A stretch of DNA of 64,000 nt from Zonotrichia leucophrys gambelii (lineage: Eukaryota > Chordata > Aves > Passeriformes > Passerellidae): the NCBI RefSeq assembly GCF_028769735.1, contig NC_088188.1, positions 2,379,001-2,443,000 on the forward strand, written 5' to 3'. The notes beneath the pieces are model-generated. The model was not told the DNA's origin. It saw nothing but the letters and a program-made list of their open reading frames with translations, and searched no databases. The stretch's first letter is position 1, and every line of letters starts with the position of its first letter. The position numbers were made by a program, and so were the translations under genes. Shown here piece by piece: positions 47,560-56,325 of the stretch.

Positions 47560-48249
47560 TGTCCTGGTTTAGGGCAAATTTGGGAGAAAACCTCTAAAGG
47601 GCCCCTCCAGAAAGCAAACCCACACAGCTTCTCCCTGCAACTGGGCTGGGAAGGATTCCTTGGAGAGAAGTGGAAAGAACCTGTTTATTTAACAGGCACA
47701 GCACCCCCAGCACACAGAATGAACAATACCAGATGACACCACTCTGTCACCGCTCTGACAAAGATGACAAATTCAGAACAAATTCAGAAAGTCTCTCTGG
47801 GGGTGGTCGCTCTGTTCTCAGTCCCTCCTGTGCTGGGGCAGCTGCTGCAGCCACAAGGTGCAAACTCTCGGTGTTCCCAGGGCCCAGCCCGGAGCAGGCT
47901 CGAGTGGGTCCAAAAAAGGGAAAGGAGAAACAGTCCAGGGAAAATTCAGATTGCTTAGCTAAACTAACTAATGAGCAGGAGTAAAATCAAGAGCAAAGCA
48001 GGAGCAAAGCAGAAGCAAGAGCAAAGTGAAAAGCAAAGCAAAAAGCAAAAGGAGCATTTGGAGGCCATTTATCCCCCAAAACTGAACCCAGCTCCCTCCC
48101 AGCCAGCAGCAGGCACACAACAGACCCCCACAAATGGCTTTTGGAAGTTGCTGTCCCCCTGCTCTCCCTGTTGCAGGGTTTGGCAGGTCCCGGGATATCA
48201 CAGTGAATTTGGGGATGCCCTCTGGGCTGTTTCTCTCACCAATTTCACA
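47560..48249 (-). mobile_element. Probable solo LTR (family N)
   Basis: Plus strand begins tgtcctggtttagggcaaat and ends near caccaatttcaca. The complement of tgtttatttaacaggca supplies AATAAA on the minus strand, followed by a GC-rich U5-like end. Flanks tgccac (47554-47559) and tgcctg (48250-48255) match at 4 of 6. An A/G-rich aagcaaagcaaaaagcaaaa tract lies near 48030. The start resembles family B, which may be a related subfamily. Confidence 0.65.
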
Positions 48250-48394
48250 TGCCTGGGAGTGAGGTCAGTAATTTTCACCCACCGGCACAGGTAGGATGTG
48301 CTTTTTGGGAGGAAAGGAGCCTGTTCACAGCAGCATGGCATCCAAAACCCCACACAGTGACACAGGAATGTTCAAATCAAGGTGTGCCTGCAGA

Positions 48395-48476
48395 GGCAGC
48401 CCCCAGAATTCAGGCAGCCTCCAGAATTCAGAATTCAGGCAGTCCCCAGAGTTCAGAGCCCCCAGAATTCAGGTGT
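48395..48476. repeat. Short (CCAGAATTCAGGCAG)n tandem repeat
   Basis: Four to five imperfect copies of a ccagaattcaggcag/agcccccagaattcagg motif. It produces repeated EcoRI-type gaattc sites. Confidence 0.85.
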
Positions 48477-49869
48477 CCTGCTGAAACCCTTCACGTGGCA
48501 CCCCCCTGACTCCCCCTCCTCCAGTTTCCTGTGTTTCAGCCCAAGATCCTCTCAGCTTTATTTATTCTGGGCATAAACACTCCTGGCAGCTCTCATCAGT
48601 GCACAGACAGGTCTCCCCCAGCTCCCCTGCCCAATTAGTGCCACTCTGCCTGTGTGAGGAGGAGCAGCAGCCCCTGGCCACAGAAGGCAGCTCAGCATTG
48701 CCTGTGGCTACAGAATGCATCACACCTGCCTGCCTCTCACTGCCTTGGGTGAGCTGAACCCAATGAATATTTCAATAGGCTCTGCTTGCCCAGGATACTA
48801 TTAATTTTGGAGTCCCTGTAATCCAATTCCTTTTCCTCCAAGTGGGTGGTGATTATTAATTTCACAAGCTGTGCTTCCACCAGCTCCTTCTCAGTCCCTT
48901 GTGGCTGAGGAATATTAATCCACATTCATGCTGTCATTCAGCTGCCCAGGAGACTCTGCTGTGAATGGTGTTATTATTAATACCACTGCTCCACACGTGG
49001 GTAGAGCAACTTAGAGGCACACAGGTGGGTTGCAAAGGGCATTTGCAGAAAAGCACCTCAATCCTGGTGTTCAGACAAATAAAACAGGGCCCAGGAAGTG
49101 CTTTTTGGAGATGTTTCGCCAGGTGCTGGTCCTGCTTTGCCAGGGCACAGGTGACAGATAATCCCAGAAAATCTTGGACCTGTGAAGAGCCAAGAGCAGG
49201 AGAATATTGATCCACATTCATGGATTAATCCACATTCAGCCTTTTCCCAGCCATATCTAGCAGCCAGCAAGGAGGAAATATTTCTGTCCTTCTTTTGGGG
49301 GGAAAAAAAAATTAGAGAATCCAAAAATTATCTCTACTTAAATAAAATGGCATAATACCCTAGAATGTAATCACTTTCAACACCCCAGCCTCATTATCAA
49401 GTTTGCTTGGAATTAGGCATTTCATTTGTGTTCTGCTGGAAAGGCAGAGGGTGGAAAGCAGCTGTTGCATTTCTCTGCAGAGCAAAAAAGCCTTTCCCAG
49501 GCAGCCAGGCTTACCCAGAGAGGTGAGACACATTTCAATAAAATATCCCTGGGAGGGGTTGGACAACCCATCAAGGCTCCCTTGAATGTGGGGCACTAAA
49601 AGGCAGGGAGATAAACAGGAAAGAGAAAGTGGAGAAATATTAAATGAATTAAATTAAATAATAAACACCCCTGAGGTCTCTCACAGGGGTCAGGGCATCA
49701 GTGAGTGACAGAGGGAGGGAGGGCAGGGCTGAAGGAACCTCCTAGGCTCAGCTTGGGGAGCATCCACACTGGTGCTGAAGGCAGAGCTCAGCCAGAGCAC
49801 CAGTGGGGCTGTGCCGGGGCTGCTGCTAAGCAGAGCATCTCCACAGCTGCAAATCCCCCAGAACCACCT
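48477..49869. other. Non-coding DNA
   Basis: No gene. A short direct repeat, gaatatt(a/g)atccacattcatg, occurs at 48910 and 49202. Confidence 0.4.
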
Positions 49870-50165
49870 TGTTCTTCTCCCTCACTCCTCCTGAACCACC
49901 CTTCTCCTCTCTCATTCCCCCTGGATCACCCCAGTTCTCTCTCTCATTCCCCCTGCATCACCCTGTTCCTCTCATTTCTCCTGAACTACCCTGCTCCTCT
50001 TTCCCATTCCTCCTGGATCACCCCAGTTCTCTCTCTTACTCCTCCTGAACCAGCCCAGTCCTCTCTCTCATTCCCCTTGGATCACCCTGCTTCTCTCTTG
50101 TTCCTCCTGGATCACCTTACTCCTCTCTCATTCCTTCTGAACCACCCCGCTCCTCTCTCAGCCCC
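49870..50165. repeat. ~30-bp pyrimidine-rich minisatellite, about 10 units
   Basis: Units follow the pattern ctctctcattcc(c/t)cctg, then (g/a)a(t/a)caccc(c/t), with unit lengths near 27-31 bp and frequent substitutions. The plus strand is almost free of G. Frames across it stay open (repeating LNHPAPLSF-like peptide) but no start context or homologue is evident. Confidence 0.9.
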
Positions 50166-50651
50166 CACTTCAGAGTGCTCCTACCCCAGATAATCCCAAG
50201 TGAAGGAGCCTCACCCCTGAGCTGTCTCCTTTGCTTGGCTGTGGCACAAGCCATGGTGCAAAGAGGCCCCTTCCCAAGGCAGTGAAGGCCAGCAGCATCT
50301 GAAACCAGAGCATGTTTCAGTTTTGTACATTTTTGGCAGCTGAGATGGGCTGGAGGCTTCACAGATGTAACTACTTCTGCAGTTTTTCCTCCTAGAAGAA
50401 TGCAGCCTTCCCAAGCTGTCAGCACTTCAGCCAGCACAGCCCCAGCAAAGGCACCAACACAATTACAAAAGCTGAGCAGGGAAAGATTGTTCCCTCCCAG
50501 CCCTCATCCAGAAAAAACAAGAAGTCAAATCCCAGGGTTGCTGAGCCCCACTTTGGTGGCAAGCTCTGGGTTTTCCAGATGCCCAGGCTGCCAGAAGCGC
50601 CAGCCCCACACCCCTGCCTGCCCAGGGTAGCTGGCATGGAGCAGGGACAGT
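50166..50651. other. Non-coding DNA
   Basis: No feature recognised. Confidence 0.4.
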
Positions 50652-51335
50652 GGGTGCATGATAAAAACACCACACACCCAGAGACTTTTGGCTGGCTGGG
50701 TGTGTGGCGTTTCACCCCACAGATACTTTTGGCTGGCTGGGTGTGTGGCGTTTCACCCCACAGACACTTTTGGCTGGCTGGATGTGCGGTGTTTTGTTGT
50801 CACTATATTACAAAAGTTCTATTGTCAGTACCTTGCCTTGCAAGGGTTCCATATTGCTAGAATTTCACACTTCCTTGATGTTTCTTGTAGGCATCTCCTC
50901 TAGGCACTGACTCTTCCTTGTCCTCACAGCAACCAACTGACTCCAGTCTCCTCAGCCAACCAATCTACTCTTTTATAACACTCTTCTGATTGGCTACAGG
51001 TGCAGCCTGTTAACATCAGGCCTGCTCCTAATCCTTAGTAATTGGCTCAGCTGCAACTCTTTAGGGGGTAAGATTACATTTTATACTACCTTATTTACTT
51101 ATTTTGTATCCCCCTACAGTGTTTCACCCCACAGACACTTTTGGCCGGCTGGGTGTGCGGTGTTTCACCCCACAGACACTTTTGGCTATATGGGTGTGTG
51201 GTGTTTCACCCCACAGACACTTTTGGCTATATGGGTGTGTGGTGTTTCACCCCACAGACACTTTGGGCTGGCTGAGTGTGTGGTGTTTCACCCCACAGAC
51301 ACTTTTGTCTGGCTGGGTGCTGCACTGGGCCTGTG
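50652..51335. repeat. 41-bp minisatellite, 8 units, split by an LTR
   Basis: The unit is gtgtttcaccccacagacac followed by ttttggctggctgggtgtgtg. Three units lie before 50794 and five after 51119, separated only by LTR copy C1. Two adjacent units share a ggctatatgggtg variant, a sign of local unit duplication. Confidence 0.95.
50795..51118 (-). mobile_element. Family C solo LTR, copy C1, inserted in a minisatellite
   Basis: Plus-strand limits tgttgtcactatattac and tatccccctaca, with exact 6-bp duplication gtgttt (50789-50794 and 51119-51124). The sequence on both sides is the 41-bp minisatellite, which proves insertion. The complement of ctactcttttataacac gives a TATA box, and gattggct gives a CCAAT-type box, on the minus strand. 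Confidence 0.95.
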
Positions 51336-51571
51336 GGTACAAGGCCAGGCCTGCAGGAGCTCTGGTGGTGCTGGGATGGAGCTTCCCCCCATAACAGGGG
51401 CTGCTCCTCAGGTTTCCCTCTGGTGGAGAAGCTTTAAGGCGATGGTGAAGGAAAAGAGTCGGTTCTGATGGAGGGTTTGGATCCAGAGCTTTATTCTGGC
51501 CCACAGGCCTCTGAATGCAGCACCAGCTCCAACAGAATCCCTGAGCCCGTGGTTGCTGCTCCTTTAACCCC

Positions 51572-51598
51572 GGGGAGAGGGGCAGGGAAGGGGCAGGG
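51572..51598 (+). other. Predicted G-quadruplex motif
   Basis: Four G-runs (3-4 G each) with loops of two to three bases: ggggagagg, ggcagggaag, gggcaggg in sequence. It meets the usual G3+N1-7 rule. Confidence 0.6.
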
Positions 51599-51787
51599 AG
51601 CCACCAAGCAGGGACAGGAGGGGAGGGACAAAGGGACAAAGGACACCTGGATGGCCCAATGCCCCCCAGGGGTAGAGGGCATCCTGTGAATTTGCCAATC
51701 ACTCAGTGCCCTTCTGGAATGCCAGGACTGACAGACAGGGCTGGGAGGGGAAAGGAGATGTGACTGACACACCTGGGGAAGGACAGG

Positions 51788-53138
51788 TGTCATGGTTTGA
51801 CTAGGAAGGAGTGGGAATTCTGGGAAGCTGTGGTCAAACCAATGAAGGTTTTGGGTTTCATACTGACACCTGGTGTAGCCAGTGGGGTTTGGACACACTT
51901 CTGAGAATACACAGGGGTTAAAAGCAAGGCACTGCCTTAGCACTTCTTCTTTTGGACATCGTCGGGCGAAGAGGTCAGATTTCTTCCCCCGCCCAGCCCG
52001 CTGCTGCTGGGCGGGGGAGGGGCGGCCATGCGGTAGGCCTGGGGCTTGGACAGAGGTGGGGGTTGAGGGGGCTTTCAAGGATGGAAGAGTGGCGGAGCTT
52101 CAAGAGACATCGAGACATCAGGCAGCTAGCCTTCTTCTTTCTCCGGAGAGAGAGAGAGAGAGAGAGCCGGCGGCACTGAATGTGATAGCAGCCAGCTAGG
52201 AGGAGAAGGGGGGAGAGAGAGCCCGGCCGGCCGCAGCAGCAGCACGTGTGGGAGTATTATCTCGTCTCAGGACAGACAGAGACTGAAAACTTTTAACTCT
52301 TTCTTGCATGACTGAGGCTTTACAAAAATGCTAATCTTCTTCGAAGCTGAATAAGAAGGAAGATGAGAGATGAGATGAGATAAGGACTTTGGCCCGGAGA
52401 TTGTGGAGATGATTAGATGGAGAGAGATGATTTGGAGTGGCCTTTTGGCTGGACTTTTTCTTGTAGCCATAGACTCAGTTGTTCCTGTGACACAGACTGC
52501 ATTTAGGGGGAGGCAGTGCCTCAAAACCAGGAGGGTTCATTCGTGAGGACCCCCCGGCCCCAGGGGGTTGGAAAAATATGGGGGGGACAGTTGTCCCAAA
52601 AGCAGAGACTGTGCCTTTTTAGAGTGAGACAAGGCATCCTTGAAAGACCACCCTAAAAGCAGCTCTAGCCATGTCTCAGTGGTGAGAGCACTGGGCATAG
52701 AAGGAACATGTCACAAGCGGCAAAAGGACTTTTTTTTTCCCCCGGGCGGTGCCGAAGTGACAAAGAAGCATCCGAGGTTTCAGTGTGTTTCCAGAAGCCT
52801 ATAGAACAAGAAAGACTCCTTTCCTCTTCATGAACTGCAGTTTGAGTATACTAAAGTGTCGTGCCGGGCTGGGCAGTTAGTGTTTTTGAGAGAATGTATT
52901 GGATTGGGAAAGTCAGGGAGTGAGGAGGAGGAAAAGTAGTTTTTGTAAGGTTTTCAATTTTTTTTTTTTCTTTTCCTTATAGTCTTTCCCTATTTTTCCT
53001 GTAGTTTTAGGTAATAAAGTGTTCTTTATGTTTAAGTTAGAGCCTGTTTTGCTTATTCCTAGTCACATCTCACAGCAGACACCAGGGTGAAGCATTTTCA
53101 TGGGGGCACTGGCTCTGTGCCAAGCTCAAACGATGACA
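51788..53138 (+). mobile_element. Element I 5' LTR
   Basis: Starts tgtcatggtttga and ends tcaaacgatgaca; the ends are inverted repeats over 13 bp with one mismatch here. Contains a GC-rich section (cccgcccagcccgctgctgc), a (GA)n run at 52148-52166, ggagatgagatgagataagg-type repeats, a T-run near 52965, and AATAAA at 53013. It differs from the 3' LTR by scattered substitutions and by the segment at about 52123-52142, which is a C-run in the other LTR. Confidence 0.93.
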
Positions 53139-53337
53139 TTTTTTGGTTCCCTGGACCGGGAAATCGAATTACGGGAGAGTGATGAGATAAAGCTGTGAGA
53201 TGGGACCAAGAGGAATAAGGAAAGCATGTACTAAGTTAAGGTAGATAGATAGTGAATCTAGGGTATTGTTGTGTAGAAGTGTTTTGTAGTTCTGTTGATA
53301 ATTTTAGAAAGTGTATTCTCGGAGGTGAAGGGTGGAG
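53139..53337 (+). other. Element I interior: primer-binding site and polypurine tract only
   Basis: Five bases after the 5' LTR, tggttccctggaccggga (53144) matches the complement of the tRNA-Glu 3' end (TGG-TTCCCTGACCGGGA-ATCGAA) apart from one extra G, and then aatcgaa with one extra A. The last 17 bases (53321-53337, ggaggtgaagggtggag) form a mostly purine tract directly before the 3' LTR, as needed for plus-strand priming. Between them lies AT/G-rich text with no frame of note. Confidence 0.8.
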
Positions 53338-54685
53338 TGTCATGGTTTGACCAGGAAGGAGTGGGAATTCTGGGAAGCTGTGGTCAAACCAATGAAGGTT
53401 TTGGGTTTCATACTGACACCTGGTGTAGCCAGTGGGGTTTGGACACACCTCCGAGAATACACAGGGGTTAAAAGCAAGGCACTGCCCTGGCACTTCCTCT
53501 TTTGGACATCGTCGGGCGAAGAGGTCAGATCTCTTCCCCCGCCCGGCCCGCTGCTGCTGGGCGGGGGAGGGGCCGCCATGCGGTAGGCCTGGGGCCTGGA
53601 CAGAGGTGGAGGTTGAGGGGGCTTTCAAGGATGGAAGGGTGGCGGAGCCCCAAGAGACATCGAGACATCGGGCAGCCCCCCCCCCCCCCCCCCCCCCGGA
53701 GAGAGAGAGAGAGAGAGCCGGCGGCACCGAATGTGATAGCAGCCAGCCAGGAGGAGAAGGGGGGAGGGAGAGCGGCCGGCCGCAGCAGCAGCACGTGTGG
53801 GAGTATCATCTCGTCCCAGGACAGACAGAGACTGAAAACTTTTAACCCTTTCTTGCATGATTGGGGCCTTGCAAAAATGCTAATCCTCCTCGAAGCTGAA
53901 TAAGAAGGGAGATGAGAGATGAGATGAGATAAGGACTTTGGCCCGGAGATTGTAGAGATGATTGGATGGAGAGAGATGATTTGGAGTGGCCTTTTGGCTG
54001 GACTTTTTCTTGTAGCCATGGACTCAGTTGTTCCTGTGACACAGACTGCATTTAGGGGGAGGCAGTGCCTCAAAACCAGGAGAGTTCATTCGTGAGGACC
54101 CCCCGGCCCCAGGGAGTTGGAAAAATATGGGGGGGACAGTTGTCCCAAAAGCAGAGACTGTGCCTTTTTAGAGTGAGACAAGGCATCCTTGAAAGACCAC
54201 CCTAAAAGCAGCTCTAGCCATGTCTCAGTAGTGAGAGCACTGAGCATAGAAAGAACATGTCACAAGCGGCAAAAAGACTTTTTTTTTCCCCCGGGCGGTG
54301 CCGAAGTGACAAAGAAGCATCCGAAGTTTCAGTGTGTTTCCAGAAGCCTATAAAACAAGAAAAACTCCTTTCCTCTTCATGAACTGCAGTTTGAGTATAC
54401 TAAAGTGTCGTGCCGAGCTAAGCAGTTAGTGTTTTTGAAAGAATGTATTAAATTGAGAAAGTCAGGGAGTGGGGAGGAAGAAAAGTAGTTTTTGTAGAGT
54501 TTTCAATTTTCTTTCTTTTTCCTTATAGTCTTTCCCTATTTTTCCTGTAATTTTAAGTAATAAAGTGTTCTTTATGTTTAAGTTAGAGCCTGTTTTGCTT
54601 ATTCCTAGTCACATCTCACAGCAGACACCAGAGTGAAGCATTTTCATAGAAAGCACTAGCTCTGTGCCAAGCTCAAACCATGACA
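53338..54685 (+). mobile_element. Element I 3' LTR
   Basis: Starts tgtcatggtttgaccagg and ends gctcaaaccatgaca, with a perfect 13-bp terminal inverted repeat. Aligns to the 5' LTR end to end. In the last ~600 bp nearly all differences are G in the 5' LTR and A here, mostly at GG. In the first ~700 bp the bias is different (C or G here, T or A in the 5' LTR). AATAAA lies near 54560. Confidence 0.93.
53676..53697 (+). repeat. 22-base C homopolymer inside element I 3' LTR
   Basis: Pure C run replacing the mixed segment tagccttcttctttct of the 5' LTR, immediately before the (GA)n run. Either a real expansion or a sequencing/assembly length uncertainty. Confidence 0.9.
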
Positions 54686-54791
54686 ACAGGATAACTGAGG
54701 CAAGGTCTGACATCACACCACAACACTCATGGGAATGGGTGAACTAATCCTGTACCAAGCAAAGATCTCAACAACCCTGGTAACCCCAGTG

Positions 54792-55143
54792 TGTTGTCTT
54801 ATATAGCAAGAGCTCTATTATCATTACAGTTCATTTGTTGTCTTATATATCAAGAGTTCTATTATCATTATGGTGCAAGGGTTCCATGTCCTTAGAGTTT
54901 CATCCCTCCTCAATGATTCTCATAGGCAGCTCCTCTGAGCACTGATCCTGGTCCTTGCAGCAGCCATCTAACTTCTCTCACTCTTGTTCCCACCAATCCA
55001 CTCTTTTATGCCACTTGTTCTTATTGGCTACAGGTGTTGCCTGTTAGCATCTGGCCTGCTCCTAATCTTTAGTAATAGGGTCAGCTGCAACTCATTGGGG
55101 GATAAGATTACATTGTACATTACCCACACTGTGTCCTCCTACA
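54792..55143 (-). mobile_element. Family C solo LTR, copy C2
   Basis: Plus-strand limits tgttgtcttatatagcaaga and gtgtcctcctaca, with exact 6-bp duplication ccagtg (54786-54791 and 55144-55149). The complement of ccactcttttatgccac is the decayed TATA region and ttattggctacaggtg the CCAAT-type box. An internal duplication of tgttgtcttatata-t-caagag (54792 and 54837) is present. Confidence 0.95.
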
Positions 55144-55149
55144 CCAGTG

Positions 55150-55494
55150 ACGTTCCTACAGGGAAACCTGCTGGTTTTCTTCCCAGGAAGATGTGCTTCC
55201 TTGGAGCCACTGCAAGGTTCCTAATCCTTTTCTGGAGAGATCTGGAGAAAAGCTGTCCTGGGCTGTCACAGCTCTGCCCTGCTCACTCACAGCCTCAGCT
55301 ATGTCACACACTTTCCCCCCCATATCATTATTTTGACAAACAAACCTTATCTGGATGATCTACTGCTGATATTAGTGTTTTGCATCAAATGTCTTGCTCT
55401 AAATGGCTTTAATTGCAATTCACACTGGTTGCAGATGAATGCTAGGTGGAGAAAGGCAAACTGCTCATGTGTTTGTGTGTGTGTGTGCAGCTGC
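55150..55494. other. Non-coding DNA with short GT run
   Basis: No feature other than a gtgtttgtgtgtgtgtgtg run near 55469-55487. Confidence 0.4.
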
Positions 55495-55620
55495 AGAGCA
55501 AGGGCAGGCCCTGGGCAGCTGGATGGACTTGGAGCAACCTGCTCTTGTGGCAGGGGGTTGAAACAAGATGAGCCTTGAGGTCCCTTCCAATGCAAACCAT
55601 CCTGGGATTCTGTGACCCTC
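55495..55620 (+). repeat. CR1 LINE 3'-end fragment
   Basis: Sense-oriented tail: ctggatggacttggagcaac, gtggcagggggttgaaac, gagccttgaggtcccttcca and accatcctgggattctgtga, ending in the terminal ATTCTGTG unit. Confidence 0.9.
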
Positions 55621-56104
55621 CACTCCAGCCCTACCACTGCTGTCTCATGAGAGATACTTGAGGGAAAGGGATGGGTTTGAGAAGTGATTTAGAGACTAAA
55701 ATTAAAATTTTAAAGTGATACAGGCTTTTGGGAATTAGAATCACATTGAACATCATTTACATTTAGGTCCTTGGATCCATAAATCATATTTCAATAATAT
55801 TTGAGGCTGATTCTGATGCTCTTTTGGGGATGGAGTGGGCCAGTGGAGACACCACAGTGTCCTGAAATCCTTCTGAGGAACAAGGGGAAGCAAAAGCTTT
55901 GGTCCCTAACCTGGTCACTTCTCTTGAAAGATTTTTGGGAAGTCCAAGCATCTCTGAAGCATTGTGTGGGACTTTGTGAAGGTTCTATTTTGATATGGGC
56001 TGCATAGACAGGCACAGAGACTTCTGCCTTTAACCCTGCATGTGCTCTCCGGCCCGAGACTGCACTCAGCACCCAGCCACAGCTCCAGGGCACAGGAGAC
56101 TGTT
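55621..56104. other. Non-coding DNA
   Basis: No feature recognised. Confidence 0.4.
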
Positions 56105-56325
56105 TTAGGGGGCTCTTTTAATGGGACTTCACTCTTCCAGATCCGTTTTAATGATACTTCACTATTCCAGGTCTGTTTAATGGGATTTCTTTGGTTCCAG
56201 GTCTGTTTTAATGGGACTTCACTGTTCCAGGTCTGTTTAATGTGACTTTACTGGTTCCAGGTCAGTTTAATTAGGATTTCACTGGTTCCAGGTCAGTTTT
56301 AATAGGACATCACTGTTCCAGGAGT
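56105..56325. repeat. ~35-bp minisatellite, six units
   Basis: Units of the form (t)tttaatgggacttcactg then ttccaggtctg, lengths 33-36 bp, with substitutions and single-base indels between units. Confidence 0.92.

Larger units (their letters stand above)
51788..54685 (+). mobile_element. Complete non-coding LTR retroelement with 199-bp interior (element I)
   Basis: Two near-identical LTRs of about 1.35 kb (51788-53138 and 53338-54685) enclose 199 bp that hold only a primer-binding site and a polypurine tract. The exact 5-bp duplication acagg flanks it (51783-51787 and 54686-54690), so this is an intact insertion, not a tandem-duplication artefact. There is no gag, pol or env; the element must have been moved by proteins supplied in trans. 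A tRNA-Glu-like primer site and 5-bp duplication fit a class I (gamma/ERV1-like) relative, but without pol the class is inference. LTR-to-interior proportion is extreme compared with autonomous retroviruses, which carry 5-9 kb of interior. Confidence 0.92.
51440..54727 (-). mobile_element. Probable outer LTR (family K) interrupted by the 51788 element
   Basis: The complement of ccagagctttattctggccc (51482) gives AATAAAGCTC with a U5-like end at about 51440. Upstream sequence runs to 51787, jumps the inserted element, and resumes at 54686 (acaggataactgaggcaagg) to about 54727. Only the 51440-51787 and 54686-54727 parts belong to this LTR. No target duplication for it was found. Confidence 0.45.

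Noticed and set aside
48910..49226. Direct repeat of gaatatt-atccacattcatg
   Set aside because: Only about 22 bp shared with no wider homology or target duplication, so it is too short to interpret.
49705..50193. Open frame encoding LNHPAPLSF-type repeats
   Set aside because: It is the translation of the ~30-bp pyrimidine minisatellite. Units vary in length and there is no conserved flanking domain.
53525..54073. 182-codon minus-strand frame in element I
   Set aside because: Antisense to the LTR and containing a glycine run from the C homopolymer. The corresponding frame in the 5' LTR is broken, so there is no sign of selection.
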